A stretch of DNA of 35,069 nucleotides from positions 1 to 35,069 of the forward strand of contig JAPLVS010000012.1 in assembly GCA_026396995.1 (NCBI GenBank), written 5' to 3'. This document shows positions 1-8,962 of the stretch, piece after piece (position 1 is the stretch's first letter; each line of letters starts with the position of its first letter). The DNA comes from Candidatus Iainarchaeum sp. GTDB taxonomy: Archaea > Iainarchaeota > Iainarchaeia > Iainarchaeales > DTGL01. Both the position numbers and the translations under genes were made by a program. The notes under the pieces are model-generated. The model did not search any database. It was not told where the DNA came from and saw only the letters and a program-made list of their open reading frames with translations.

Positions 1-3000
1 CCATCGACTGCAATTGCACGTATCTTGACATTGAGGGGCCTTCGGCGAAATCCGTTGTTTTATGAGTGAAAGAGAAGCCTGAATACTGGCTTGCTTTCCC
101 GAGCCTGTCCTGCACTGTTTCGATGCCTTTTATTTCCGGTGGCGCGAACTCAAGCGCTTTTATGTATAAGTCGAGAGGGTATTCGCTGCAGGTTTCCATT
201 TCGTACACTTCTGTGTCGATTTCCTCGGGTATAAGGGATACGGTGAACACGAGCGGCGCGTCCATCCTGCCGCCGCGCGAGGAAGGGAGATAGCTCTGCG
301 AAAAATTCAGCAGGCCGTCAAGCAGCAGCATGACCGAATCCTGGTCGCCGTCAGCATTCCTTCTCTTGGTCTGGTGGAAATAGGGGTGGGCAAAGCATGC
401 GCGTGCCTTTGTGAATCCCAGTATGCGGCCGATTATTGCCGCGGAAGTGTGCGGCGCAAGCCCGAGCGCAAGTTCTCCCACCAAATCATGCCTTGTTTTT
501 GCATTGAAATGTCGGTCCATGCCGTAAAATTTTTCAAGCTCTTCGTCCAAAAACCTGCTCACTTTCACGAAAAATTCGCCTGTGTCCTCGTGCAGTATGA
601 GGTCCTGCGGGAACAGTTCGAGCACCTGCGTTTTTTCTGTGAGCGGTTTTCCAAAGATGTCTTGTTCGTATCCTAATTCCTTCAGTTTTTCGATGCCTGT
701 GTCGATTTCCGCAGGCTTGAAGTGGGTGAGCGGGTTGTTTATCAGCTCGTATCTTATCGTGCCGTCCCTGAAAATGTGCAGGTCCTGTCTCGCCCTGAGC
801 AGTCCTTTCCCTATTGGTTCCGCGATTTTTTCCGCATTTATCATGCCCCTTACGCCTTTCACGAGCTCAGGGATTTTTATGCCCATCCTGTCGGCTTCGT
901 TTTTCACGAGCACTTCGATTTTTTCCTTCCTTTTGCTGAAGGCTTTTGCAGGCGAGCCGCATTTCGGGCATTTTTCTGTTTTGAGCATTGTGCCGCATTT
1001 CTGGCATGCGTTGACCTTTTCCGCCCTCCCCCCGCATTCCGGGCAGCGCGCGAAAGGCACAATCGAATTGCATTTCCTGCACTTGAAGGCGCTCACCTCT
1101 ATTTCTATTCCGTCGCCCTGCTCGGAGAGCGCCATTGCCTTGTTGAGGCTCCTTGTGCTGCCGCCGTAGTTGCCTATCGGGAAAAGCATGTGCGGGTTGC
1201 CCTTCATTTTCCTCGGCGTTGACGCTTCAGGCCTTCCCATCCTCACCCCGATGAAAGAACCGCCCTTGTCCCTGAGCCGCAGGCCGCTCGCTTTCCTCAG
1301 TATTGCAATTGCATCTTCCCCTTCAAGTGCAGGTTTTTTTTCGTTCAGTGCGCCGAAAACCGCAAGGAACGCCTCGGCGTGTTTTTCATTGACCATTATT
1401 TTTTTCCCCTGCACTGTGTGCTCCAGACCGATTTTTTCAAGCAAGGATTTTAGTTTAGGGTCCATTTCAAGGAGCGCTTCTGTTATTTTCCAGTTCTCTT
1501 CTTTTTTTTCGGCTTTGGCGCATTCTTTAATCAGGAAAATTGCCTCTTCCCGGGAAAGTGTGGAATAATATTGCGTGAATGCCGGATGCAACGGAATGTT
1601 TAATTCCCTTGAGAGTTCAAGCGCTTCATGGCAGTTCACTGACAAGGGATTTTTTGCGGCTTTCTCCAGATCGATGCCTGCGGTTTTTTTGCCTTTGGAC
1701 GCTTCCTTTAATTCCAGCGCCCACCATTCCTCGTTATAGCCGGCAGGCATGAGCTTGTGCGCGCTGTACTTAAAATCCCCATATGCCACTGCAAGGTCCC
1801 CGAGGAATAATATTTTGTCAAGCCTCGGGATTATCTGCTCGGCTTCCCCTGCAGAATACAATTGTTTCACTTCGCCGTCTTTCAGCAAAACAATCGGGCC
1901 TTCAATCGAATCGCATGCGCTTATGCCGCCTGCCTTTCCGGGCCGCTCGACTTTTATCTGGGTGCCTATTGCAATGAAATCGTCAAGGATTTTCATTGTC
2001 GCAGGGTGCACTGCCTTGCACATTATGCCCATTGCCCTTGTCCTGGCATACCTCAGCCTGAATCCGCCGAAGCGCGAAGGATAGGAGAAAATAGGCCTGC
2101 CTGCTGCAATTCCCTCCAGATATTTGTCTTTCGGCTCAAGGCTTTCGCCTTTTTCCTTGCCGTGCTTTATTATCTGCTCAAGCCAGGACCAGTCCAGGCT
2201 GAGCATTTGCGCAAATTTTAGTATTTTTCTTGCCTTGAGCGCAATGCCTTCGCTTATCACAAGGCACATTCCGCCGCGCACCCTGTTGTGTGGGATTCTG
2301 TCCAAATCCCTGTGCACTGAAACTTCGCGTTCTTCGGTGGGTTCGCCGTTGATGCATACAGGGCAGCCTTCCTCGATTTTTCTCACTTCTTCTTCTGTTA
2401 TCCTGTACTGTCTGCTCACAATCCCTTCATATATCTGGGTTTCCTCAACGTACCTTTCCACTTCATCTTTTGTGGGCCTGTAACGGTCCAGGCCCATGAG
2501 TTTCCTTGCGTAATCCCCGAGGATGAGCGGCAATACCTGGGAGGTTCCGCCGGCTGCCCTTATGGGGCCGGCGTAATAAATGTCGACATAGGGGCTGCCG
2601 TCCGGGTTTTTTGAAATAATGACTTTCGGCACGCCGTCAATCGGCGCTACAACAACGCCCTCTGTGTTCAGCACAAGCGCTGTCTTGATTGCCTGCTCTA
2701 TCCTTTTCGAGTCGTCGGGGATAGAGCACCATTTTTGCGCGATGATTTCCTCGAAAAGCGTGAAAATGACCTTGATTCTCTTGTTGTCGCCCTCGGCTTT
2801 TCCGATCAGTTCGCGGTATCTTTTTGCAATGCCTTTCGGGCCTATGATTGTCTCAGCGCGGTCAGCCAGGTCTGCCACAGGCACTGTCTCTATTGAAGTG
2901 CTTATGTCAAAGCCTTTCCCCTTTGCCTCTGAGGCAATCCCCACCTGTTCGGAAACCTTTTTTTCAAGGCCTGAAAAATATTTCTGCACTTCGGGGGATG

Positions 3001-3016
3001 CTGCAATGTTTCTCAT
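1..3016 (-). CDS. polC: DNA polymerase D large subunit DP2 (3' end outside window)
   Basis: Catalytic large subunit of the archaeal replicative polymerase PolD; it works with DP1, encoded just upstream. The frame is open from an ATG at 3016 to the left edge, giving 1005 residues without a stop; full-length family members have about 1100-1300, so the C-terminus is missing. The double-psi barrel active-site motif NADGDQD lies at residues 887-893, with Asp889 and Asp891 as the expected metal ligands. A Cys-rich zinc module with CxxC pairs (CRKC, CPEC, CQKC, CPKC) lies near residues 645-690. I traced the protein through and found no intein and no frame break. The start is supported by AGGTG seven bases upstream and lies 10 bases after the DP1 stop, so the two subunits are co-transcribed. 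Confidence 0.96.
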   Translation of the reverse strand, partial: MRNIAASPEVQKYFSGLEKKVSEQVGIASEAKGKGFDISTSIETVPVADLADRAETIIGPKGIAKRYRELIGKAEGDNKRIKVIFTLFEEIIAQKWCSIPDDSKRIEQAIKTALVLNTEGVVVAPIDGVPKVIISKNPDGSPYVDIYYAGPIRAAGGTSQVLPLILGDYARKLMGLDRYRPTKDEVERYVEETQIYEGIVSRQYRITEEEVRKIEEGCPVCINGEPTEEREVSVHRDLDRIPHNRVRGGMCLVISEGIALKARKILKFAQMLSLDWSWLEQIIKHGKEKGESLEPKDKYLEGIAAGRPIFSYPSRFGGFRLRYARTRAMGIMCKAVHPATMKILDDFIAIGTQIKVERPGKAGGISACDSIEGPIVLLKDGEVKQLYSAGEAEQIIPRLDKILFLGDLAVAYGDFKYSAHKLMPAGYNEEWWALELKEASKGKKTAGIDLEKAAKNPLSVNCHEALELSRELNIPLHPAFTQYYSTLSREEAIFLIKECAKAEKKEENWKITEALLEMDPKLKSLLEKIGLEHTVQGKKIMVNEKHAEAFLAVFGALNEKKPALEGEDAIAILRKASGLRLRDKGGSFIGVRMGRPEASTPRKMKGNPHMLFPIGNYGGSTRSLNKAMALSEQGDGIEIEVSAFKCRKCNSIVPFARCPECGGRAEKVNACQKCGTMLKTEKCPKCGSPAKAFSKRKEKIEVLVKNEADRMGIKIPELVKGVRGMINAEKIAEPIGKGLLRARQDLHIFRDGTIRYELINNPLTHFKPAEIDTGIEKLKELGYEQDIFGKPLTEKTQVLELFPQDLILHEDTGEFFVKVSRFLDEELEKFYGMDRHFNAKTRHDLVGELALGLAPHTSAAIIGRILGFTKARACFAHPYFHQTKRRNADGDQDSVMLLLDGLLNFSQSYLPSSRGGRMDAPLVFTVSLIPEEIDTEVYEMETCSEYPLDLYIKALEFAPPEIKGIETVQDRLGKASQYSGFSFTHKTTDFAEGPSMSRYVQLQSM

Positions 3017-3026
3017 CAAAACACCT

Positions 3027-4559
3027 TTATTCTTTCTCCGGCTCGCTTTCAATAAACTGCTTTTCGATTATATTCCCTGTTTTCAGGTTTATCACAGGCA
3101 CAATGCCTGGGGTTGGAATATGGCCTAATCTCACCTGGTAGTCCGTGCGGCCCTGCCATGTGCTGTTGTCTATTATCATTGTGCCGCGGTAGCATGTGTA
3201 TCCTGAATGGTGCAGGTCCCCTATGAAAACAAGGTCCGGCTCTTCCCTTACAAGCATGTAGTCTTTTTTTTCAGGCACATAAGTGTGGCCTATGCCATAT
3301 GCGGGCATCAAATCCCTTTTCTTGAGCAATTCCACGATTGCGTACTGCGGCTCGAGATATGATAAGCCGGAAACATTCGAAAAAAGCGTGTGAAGGCCCG
3401 AACCATGGTAGAGCAATGTTTTGAATCCTTCGATTTCGACCCAGCTCGGCGAGCCCATCAAATGCACGTTTTCGGCTTCATAGAGTTTGGGCGCAACCCT
3501 TTCCGGGATTGCGGGCTGCGGGTCGGCCCATCTCACCGCATCGTGCTGGCCCGGTATTATAAATATCTGGATGTCCTTCGGAATCTGCAGTATAAGGTCT
3601 GAAAATTTCGCGTACTGCTCGAAAATGTTTTTTATGCTGAGTTCATTGAACTGGTTCGGGTAAATTCCAATCCCGTCAACGTTGTCGCCTGTAACCATGA
3701 GATATTTTATTTTTTTTATTTCCTGTTTTTCCTTTTCGTCGCCTATTTCCCCGTTAATCCATTCGATGAATTTGTGGAATGGGGTTTCCAAAAAAAGCCT
3801 GCTGCCAACGTGCATGTCCGAAATGCTTGCGACCCTCACATCGTGTTTGCTTCTTTTCATTTTCCGCTGCGGCATGTCGGCCCAGAACAATTCCTTCACG
3901 ATAACCATTTCATCGCTTATTTTTTCCACTCTCACTCCTATAACGTCGTCAAGCATGAGCTTTTCCCTTGCAGGCTCGAGCGACCTTTCGTTTTTTGAAA
4001 TCACTGCAATGCAGGATTTTTCCATGTCCTCGAGCTCTATTGCAGTGTGGCCGTTTTTTGTCTGCCATTTCCTTGCAACCATGCCTATCAAATCGAACTG
4101 CTCTTTTTTCGGCATTGCCTTCAGCCTGCTTATCGGCCTCGGTGAAAGTGAATGGTGCAATTGGACCATTTTCCGCAGGGTGAGGTATTTGTCCTGGAAC
4201 AAGTTGATGAAATCCTGCACTGTGCCCTGTGAAAAGCTCTGGTTTGTGACATCGTATTCGCTCATGATGCGGTAATGCAAATCAGAATCCGCTGTTTCTC
4301 CGCCGGATTTTTCTTCAGGCTGGTGCCCGGCCGGCTGTTCGTGCTCTTCCTTTTCCACAAGGCCTATCTTTGTCCTCACGATTTTCTTTTCAACGCTCTC
4401 CGGCTTTATGAAAAATTCGTTTTCCTTGATGCACTCCTCTATTATTTCCTTCCAGTCTTCCCTTGCCGCGAGGATTTGGAGCGCCTCGTTGCCGATGAAT
4501 GCCCGTTTTTCGCCTACAAAACCGAGGATTTCCTTTTCCCTCACGCTTTCCTGCCCCAA
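3027..4559 (-). CDS. polB: DNA polymerase D small subunit DP1 (proofreading exonuclease)
   Basis: Small subunit of PolD, which supplies the Mre11-like 3'-5' exonuclease and binds DP2. The protein has 510 residues. The N-terminal 60 are helical, residues 60-110 form an acidic linker, an OB-fold region lies near 150-230 and a calcineurin-type phosphoesterase fills 240-490. Visible metal-site motifs are DMH (248-250), GDN (291-293), GQHD (337-340), HGSG (385-388) and GDLH (447-450). The third motif has Gln where this fold usually has Asn (GNHD). The start codon is TTG, preceded by GGGGA at a good distance; it begins 8 bases after the UPF0147 stop. DP2 follows 10 bases downstream, so UPF0147-DP1-DP2 is a tight operon. 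Confidence 0.95.
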   Translation of the reverse strand: MGQESVREKEILGFVGEKRAFIGNEALQILAAREDWKEIIEECIKENEFFIKPESVEKKIVRTKIGLVEKEEHEQPAGHQPEEKSGGETADSDLHYRIMSEYDVTNQSFSQGTVQDFINLFQDKYLTLRKMVQLHHSLSPRPISRLKAMPKKEQFDLIGMVARKWQTKNGHTAIELEDMEKSCIAVISKNERSLEPAREKLMLDDVIGVRVEKISDEMVIVKELFWADMPQRKMKRSKHDVRVASISDMHVGSRLFLETPFHKFIEWINGEIGDEKEKQEIKKIKYLMVTGDNVDGIGIYPNQFNELSIKNIFEQYAKFSDLILQIPKDIQIFIIPGQHDAVRWADPQPAIPERVAPKLYEAENVHLMGSPSWVEIEGFKTLLYHGSGLHTLFSNVSGLSYLEPQYAIVELLKKRDLMPAYGIGHTYVPEKKDYMLVREEPDLVFIGDLHHSGYTCYRGTMIIDNSTWQGRTDYQVRLGHIPTPGIVPVINLKTGNIIEKQFIESEPEKE

Positions 4560-4567
4560 TTTTTCCC

Positions 4568-4840
4568 CTATTCCTTCAGTTTTTCCTTCGCGCCCTCAAG
4601 CCTGCTTATCATTGTCCAGATGCTTGTGCGCGTGTGCGAGGGAATGTTGATGTCGTTGCTTATGTCGTCAAGAAGGTATATTGCGTTCGAAAAATCGACC
4701 CCGCTCGGGGCTTCCTTGCAGATTTTGTCCTTTGCGTCGCTTACTGCCTTCCTGATGTTTTTCGGGACAGAGCGGTCGTCCATGACTTCTTCCATTATTT
4801 CGACCGCTTCATCGAATTCTTCTTTCGCTTCTTTCAGCAT
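4568..4840 (-). CDS. UPF0147 family small helical protein
   Basis: A 90-residue, all-helical, acidic protein with the hallmarks of archaeal family UPF0147: a VPKNIR segment near residue 25, AIYLLDDISND in the middle and PSHTRT near residue 70. The function of the family is not established. The ATG has a strong ribosome-binding site (GAGGGGAG). As first gene of the operon it precedes both DNA polymerase D subunits with an 8-base gap to DP1, so its expression is tied to replication genes. That is context only and does not prove a replication role. Confidence 0.9.
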   Translation of the reverse strand: MLKEAKEEFDEAVEIMEEVMDDRSVPKNIRKAVSDAKDKICKEAPSGVDFSNAIYLLDDISNDINIPSHTRTSIWTMISRLEGAKEKLKE

Positions 4841-4936
4841 TTTCTCCCCTCTCTGTTCATTTTTACGGCAGCCCCTCCCGCCATCGCGGCTTTGGGGGCA
4901 CGCCGAAACAGTTACAGTATACTGATAGTAAAAGAA

Positions 4937-4966
4937 AACAAATTTAAAGCTAACAAATTTAAAGCT
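4937..4966 (-). promoter_or_regulatory. Tandemly duplicated TATA-like element upstream of the UPF0147-polD operon
   Basis: A 15-base unit (AACAAATTTAAAGCT) occurs twice back to back with no mismatch. Each copy holds the palindromic AAATTTAAA, a good archaeal TATA-box match on the minus strand. The copies lie about 100 and 115 bases before the UPF0147 start, which would give a leader of roughly 70-85 bases. The surroundings are GC-richer, so this AT-rich island stands out. It is a promoter prediction only, and which copy is used cannot be told. Confidence 0.5.
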
Positions 4967-5017
4967 AAAGCGGGGTTTCCCGGAGGCCGGTGCAAGCGCT
5001 TCTTCCCGCTCCCTGCC

Positions 5018-6013
5018 CTAGTTTTCCCAGCCTTTTTCTTCCAGCGCTTTCCTCTTTTCTTCCCTGTAAAGTATGGTCCAGAGCATTTCTCTTATCTCCT
5101 GGGCTTTTTCTTCAGGGAATTCCACAGCGTTTTTTCCGGCAAAGAGTTCTTTTGCGCGTTTTTTCTGCTCTTCTGAGGAAATGTCAAGCTTGTTTAAAAA
5201 AACCAAAAATTCCTTTTTCGCGAATTCTTTTTCCAGCGCCGCAAAGAGCCCTTTTTGCTGTTCGAGCCCGCAGGCCTGCTCAGCGCAGTCCGCTACAAAG
5301 CCGATAATGCCAGGCAGCAGGCCCAATGCCAGCGCTGCCTTCCTTTCGATTGAGTTTCTTTCCCTCGGCGGCCTGTCAAGCAGCCCAGGCGTGTCAATCA
5401 CCTGTATTTTCATGAATTTCTGCTCGAAGTAACCCACATTCAGTTTTTTTGTGGTGAAAGGGTATGCCGCGATTTCAGGCTTCGAGCCTGTCAGCCTTTT
5501 CAGGATTGTCGTCTTGCCGACATTGGGATAACCGGCAAGCACCAGCGTTTTAAGTTTGGCGTCAATGCTTGGCAGCTCTTTAAGATTTTTTTGCAGTGAA
5601 TTGAATTCTTTTATCGTTGTTCCAAGGCTTTTCATTATCGAAGCGCTTCTCCCTATAAGTTCCCTGAATATTTTTGCGCTCCCGACCTTGCTTGCGCGCG
5701 TGGTTTTTATCGCATCCCTTCGCCTGTAAGCGAGAAGCCTCCTGACAGTAAGGAAATGGTTTCGTATAGTGGTTATTTTTTCCTCGCTTTCAAGCGTTTT
5801 TACGAGCTCGAAATGGAAGGCGCTCATGCTTTCCCTTGTGGGGGTGGCCCTTATCGCCTTGTCTATGCTTTCAAGCAGGTAATTCGAGAACGTGGTTATT
5901 TTTTTCTCCGCAAGAAACTCCCTGTCGCCCAAGCCCGAGGTCCTGCCGGCAGCCCTGTCAAGCGCTGTTTCGACAAGTTTTTCAGGCTTTTCAAGGCTTA
6001 TTATTTTTTTCAT
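5018..6013 (-). CDS. nog1: NOG1-family GTPase
   Basis: Predicted GTPase of the archaeal/eukaryotic NOG1 family (COG1084), whose eukaryotic members act in 60S ribosome maturation; a ribosome-assembly role here follows from the family. The N-terminal 150 residues form the helical NOG1 domain. The G domain follows with P-loop GYPNVGKT (about 161-168), DTPG (about 207-210) and NKLD (about 274-277). The length of 331 residues is normal for the family, which in archaea lacks the eukaryotic C-terminal extension. I chose the ATG at 6013; an in-frame GTG at 6022 adds three residues and would suit a leaderless transcript from the AT-rich stretch near 6040-6052. It is transcribed divergently from secF. 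Confidence 0.88.
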   Translation of the reverse strand: MKKIISLEKPEKLVETALDRAAGRTSGLGDREFLAEKKITTFSNYLLESIDKAIRATPTRESMSAFHFELVKTLESEEKITTIRNHFLTVRRLLAYRRRDAIKTTRASKVGSAKIFRELIGRSASIMKSLGTTIKEFNSLQKNLKELPSIDAKLKTLVLAGYPNVGKTTILKRLTGSKPEIAAYPFTTKKLNVGYFEQKFMKIQVIDTPGLLDRPPRERNSIERKAALALGLLPGIIGFVADCAEQACGLEQQKGLFAALEKEFAKKEFLVFLNKLDISSEEQKKRAKELFAGKNAVEFPEEKAQEIREMLWTILYREEKRKALEEKGWEN

Positions 6014-6022
6014 CCAAGGCAC

Positions 6023-6168
6023 CGATTGCCCTACTGCAAGGGTTTTTAATTGTTTTTTAGCACGTTTTTATAATTGTTTTTGGTTGAATGTCCTTAATTG
6101 CTTTTCCTTTTGTTTTAGCGTGCATTTCAAAGATGTTCTGCCTAAAGTTGTTTGTTTAAGGTGTTCTT
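6023..6168. promoter_or_regulatory. AT-rich divergent promoter region between nog1 and secF
   Basis: This 146-base spacer separates two divergent genes and is much richer in A/T than the flanking coding DNA. It holds several AATTGTTTTT-like runs. TTTTTATAATTG near 6064-6075 is a candidate TATA element for secF, and the run near 6040-6052 one for nog1 on the other strand. No RNA gene or ORF is apparent. The assignments rest on composition and spacing only. Confidence 0.4.
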
Positions 6169-7254
6169 TTGAAGATAATGGATTTGGCGGTCAGGATTTA
6201 CGGCGAGAAATCCTACAAGCGCTATCTGGTGATTCCGGCAGCGGTTGTCCTCATATGCCTTTTCCTGGCTTTCGTGTTTCCGGGAATAGAGCAGGGCATT
6301 GACCTCAAGGGCGGCACGCTTGTGGTTGTCGGCTCAAAAACGCAGGTCGACGCCTCTGCTATCGAAAGCGCGGTAAGGTCGCAGTTTCAGCTTACAGACC
6401 TGAAAGTCATTCCTTTCCAGGGCGGAGTGCAGGTCCAGTACGGCGCGAACCGCGCCCTTGAATCTGCAAAAACCTTATTGGAAAGCGCCAAATCATCGGT
6501 TGCAGGCAACGAAGCCCAGGCAATGGCTTCCTGCCAGTCCGCAATCGGCTCCCTGAAGGCATTCCTTGAACCTGAAAAAACCTCTTTTGACAGCGCTTCC
6601 TCATGCATTGAGTTTGCTTCGGAATTTTATGATTCCGCTGCTGCAAAATTCGACAGCCAATTGCAGGCGCTCTTGGTTTCAAAAATAGGGCAGGAAAACA
6701 TAAAGGAAGGCGGTTTCACAAGAACCGAGATTTCGCCTGCGCTCGGGCAGATGTTCTGGTCTACGGCCCAGCTTATTTTCCTGATGGCGATAATCCTGAT
6801 AATCATTGTTGTGTTTGTTAGTTTCAGGGCGTTTGTGCCGAGCGCGCTGGTAATCACCTGCATGGTATTCGACATGCTTGCCGGCCTCGCGGGAATGGCG
6901 ATTTTCCACATAAGCTTTTCGCTTGCATCGATTTCCTCGCTTTTGATGCTGATAGGTTATTCGATTGACACCGACATAATGCTTACCGCGAGGCTCACAA
7001 AGCGCAAGTTCAGGAACATGACAGACAATGCCGCGGACTGCTTCATCACAGGGCTCACCATGACCGGCACGGCATTGGGCGCCCTGATTGTCATGCTTGT
7101 GTGTTCGTGGTTCTGGAACATCGATACAATGTTCAGCATTTCCGCGGTTTTGTTCTGCGGCCTTATCGGCGACATCATTTTCACGTGGTTTATGAATGCA
7201 CCGCTGCTGATGTGGCACCTGGAAAGAATTGCGAAGAAGAAGGCAGGAAAGTGA
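6169..7254 (+). CDS. secF: Protein-export membrane protein SecF
   Basis: Subunit of the SecDF complex, an RND-type membrane protein that assists Sec-dependent export after SecYEG. The protein has 361 residues. TM1 lies at about 20-40, followed by the signature GIDLKGGT, a roughly 145-residue outward-facing domain and five further membrane segments. The TM4 signature GYSIDTDIMLT corresponds to the GYS-D motif of SecF. The external domain carries an Ala/Ser-rich helical stretch (about 95-165) that looks longer than in bacterial SecF. The start is taken as TTG at 6169 because AAGGTG lies five bases upstream; an ATG at 6178 is the alternative. Order is secF then secD, with a 4-base gap. Confidence 0.92.
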   Translation: MKIMDLAVRIYGEKSYKRYLVIPAAVVLICLFLAFVFPGIEQGIDLKGGTLVVVGSKTQVDASAIESAVRSQFQLTDLKVIPFQGGVQVQYGANRALESAKTLLESAKSSVAGNEAQAMASCQSAIGSLKAFLEPEKTSFDSASSCIEFASEFYDSAAAKFDSQLQALLVSKIGQENIKEGGFTRTEISPALGQMFWSTAQLIFLMAIILIIIVVFVSFRAFVPSALVITCMVFDMLAGLAGMAIFHISFSLASISSLLMLIGYSIDTDIMLTARLTKRKFRNMTDNAADCFITGLTMTGTALGALIVMLVCSWFWNIDTMFSISAVLFCGLIGDIIFTWFMNAPLLMWHLERIAKKKAGK

Positions 7255-7258
7255 TTGG

Positions 7259-8881
7259 ATGGCTAACCTTTTGAAAAGCTGGCGCATCTGGGTCCTCTTT
7301 GCAGGCATATTGCTGGCTGCAGGCCTTATCGCGTTCAAGGGAATAGATTTCGGCATAGATTTCCAGGGCGGCACGCTTTTCCAGGTCCATTTGTCTGAAG
7401 ACGTGAACGACATGGAGCCTGTAATACAGGTAATAGAGAGCAGGCTCAACTGGAGCGGCCTGAAAGACATAAGGGTTTACGGCGCCCAGAAACAGTTTGT
7501 TTTTGTCATAGTGCCCGAAACAAAAGAGGATGACATCCTGAGGATAGAATCGCTTATCAAAAAGCAGGGCAATTTTGAGGTCGTAATCGACGGCAACGTG
7601 ATGTTCACAGGCGATGGGATAATCAACGTGGACCAGGGCGGCGGAGTGCTCCAGTTTTCGCAGGCAAGCAAGGAGGCCTATGAGTGGCGGCTTCCCTTCA
7701 TGCTCAAAATGGATGCCGCAGAAAGGTTCCGCGACTTATCCTTCCACAAGTGCAGCCTTGTAAGCTTTGAAAAAGCAGAATATGACTGCGCCCTCACGTA
7801 TTTCTATATGGACAGGCCGAAAAAATCCGTGCTTGTGCTTTCACAGGGGCGCTTTGACGAGGACAAAAGCATTTTCCTGAACGGCGCCCAAAAAATACCG
7901 CAGAACACCGGCATCCAGGACATTATCCTGAACAGCGGGACAAAGTATTTTGCGGTCTCAGACAACGCTTTTTCCGCAGAGCAAATTTCCAGCCTTAAAA
8001 AAGAGTTCGCAGCCGGAAACAAAACAGCAATAGTGCAGGCGGATTTGCCTGAAGAGCTCAAGAAAGAGATAGCCTCGCTCGGTTTCACTGTAAGGGAAGT
8101 GGCTGCATTGAATGCGGAAACGCCCTGGCTTTACACTGCCACAGGCCTGAAATCAATTGTAAGACTGAACCCGGAACTCACAGGGAACAAGCCTTATGTG
8201 GAAAGGCCTGAAGATTCAAAGGCAGTCCAGGACCTTATAATCACAGGCGCTGAATCAGACCCTGTCCTTTCAAAAGCCCTGGAAATGGCGAAAGCGGAAA
8301 GGAATGAAACAAAAATTTTATTGAATTCCGGCTCGCTGCCTGTCTCGGTTGAAAGCATAAGCCATTTCTGGACTTCACCCACGCAGGGAAGGGAATTTTT
8401 GGTTGACGCGGCAATCATGGGCTTCCTGGCGCTAATCGCTGTTTCACTGATAATCTTTTTCAGGTACAAGCAGGTAAAACTCTCAATGGCAATCATTTTC
8501 ACAGCAATAGTCGAAGCGTTCTGCACGACCGCCTTCACTTCAGCGCTCGGCCAGAGCATCGACATTGCTGCCATTGCCGGGGTAATTGCCGCAATCGGCA
8601 CAGGCGTCAACGACCAGATAATAATCACCGATGAGCTCCTCAAGGGCGGCACAGAGGAAGAGCAGACCTCGGTTGCAAGGAGAATCAAGCGCGCCTTTTT
8701 CATGGTCATTGCTGCAGCCGCCACAATGCTTGCGACAATGGTGCCACTCATAATCTTCGGCGGGGCAATGGTAAAGCTCGTCGGGTTTGCAATAGCGGTC
8801 GTAATCGGCGTGCTTGTAGGCACCATGATAACAAGGCCAGCCTACGGCGAAATAGCCAGATACCTGATGGGCGAATACTGA
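7259..8881 (+). CDS. secD: Protein-export membrane protein SecD
   Basis: Partner of SecF in the Sec accessory complex. The protein has 540 residues. TM1 lies near the N-terminus, followed by GIDFQGGT, a large external domain of about 330 residues, then five closely spaced membrane helices. The TM4 signature AIGTGVNDQIIITDE is close to the consensus SecD motif with its conserved Asp. The ATG at 7259 follows the SecF stop by 4 bases and has AGGAAAGTGA upstream, so I preferred it to an in-frame TTG at 7229 that would overlap secF. This local SecDF fits the many exported proteins encoded in the next 20 kb. Confidence 0.93.
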   Translation: MANLLKSWRIWVLFAGILLAAGLIAFKGIDFGIDFQGGTLFQVHLSEDVNDMEPVIQVIESRLNWSGLKDIRVYGAQKQFVFVIVPETKEDDILRIESLIKKQGNFEVVIDGNVMFTGDGIINVDQGGGVLQFSQASKEAYEWRLPFMLKMDAAERFRDLSFHKCSLVSFEKAEYDCALTYFYMDRPKKSVLVLSQGRFDEDKSIFLNGAQKIPQNTGIQDIILNSGTKYFAVSDNAFSAEQISSLKKEFAAGNKTAIVQADLPEELKKEIASLGFTVREVAALNAETPWLYTATGLKSIVRLNPELTGNKPYVERPEDSKAVQDLIITGAESDPVLSKALEMAKAERNETKILLNSGSLPVSVESISHFWTSPTQGREFLVDAAIMGFLALIAVSLIIFFRYKQVKLSMAIIFTAIVEAFCTTAFTSALGQSIDIAAIAGVIAAIGTGVNDQIIITDELLKGGTEEEQTSVARRIKRAFFMVIAAAATMLATMVPLIIFGGAMVKLVGFAIAVVIGVLVGTMITRPAYGEIARYLMGEY

Positions 8882-8937
8882 GCCCAGCAAAAGCCGAAAA
8901 CCTTATTCTTGCAGATGGCCTGATGGGCGAATACTGA
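8863..8937 (+). repeat. 19-base direct repeat of the secD 3' end
   Basis: The last 19 bases of secD including its stop (8863-8881) recur exactly at 8919-8937, 56 bases downstream in non-coding DNA; an AGAT just before each copy extends the likeness. The second copy encodes the same Leu-Met-Gly-Glu-Tyr-stop but has no open frame leading into it. It looks like a small tail duplication in the convergent secD/archaeosortase spacer (8882-8962), which otherwise holds nothing recognisable. Confidence 0.8.
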
Positions 8938-8962
8938 TTGTGCCAATCAAACAGGAAACCGC

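Noticed and set aside
374-2483. Several plus-strand open frames of 100-195 codons
   Set aside because: They lie antisense to DP2, whose minus-strand frame is unbroken and carries diagnostic motifs; the plus-strand products have no recognisable features.
1-3016. Possible intein in DP2
   Set aside because: I followed the whole visible protein; conserved DP2 segments are contiguous and no intein-like block occurs.
4838-4885. A 16-codon upstream ORF overlapping the UPF0147 start
   Set aside because: It is short, has no ribosome-binding site of its own, and the strong site just before the UPF0147 ATG explains translation.
6679-7470. 263-codon minus-strand frame across secF/secD
   Set aside because: It is antisense to two well-recognised genes, and its translation is His/Arg-rich and typical of a shadow frame.
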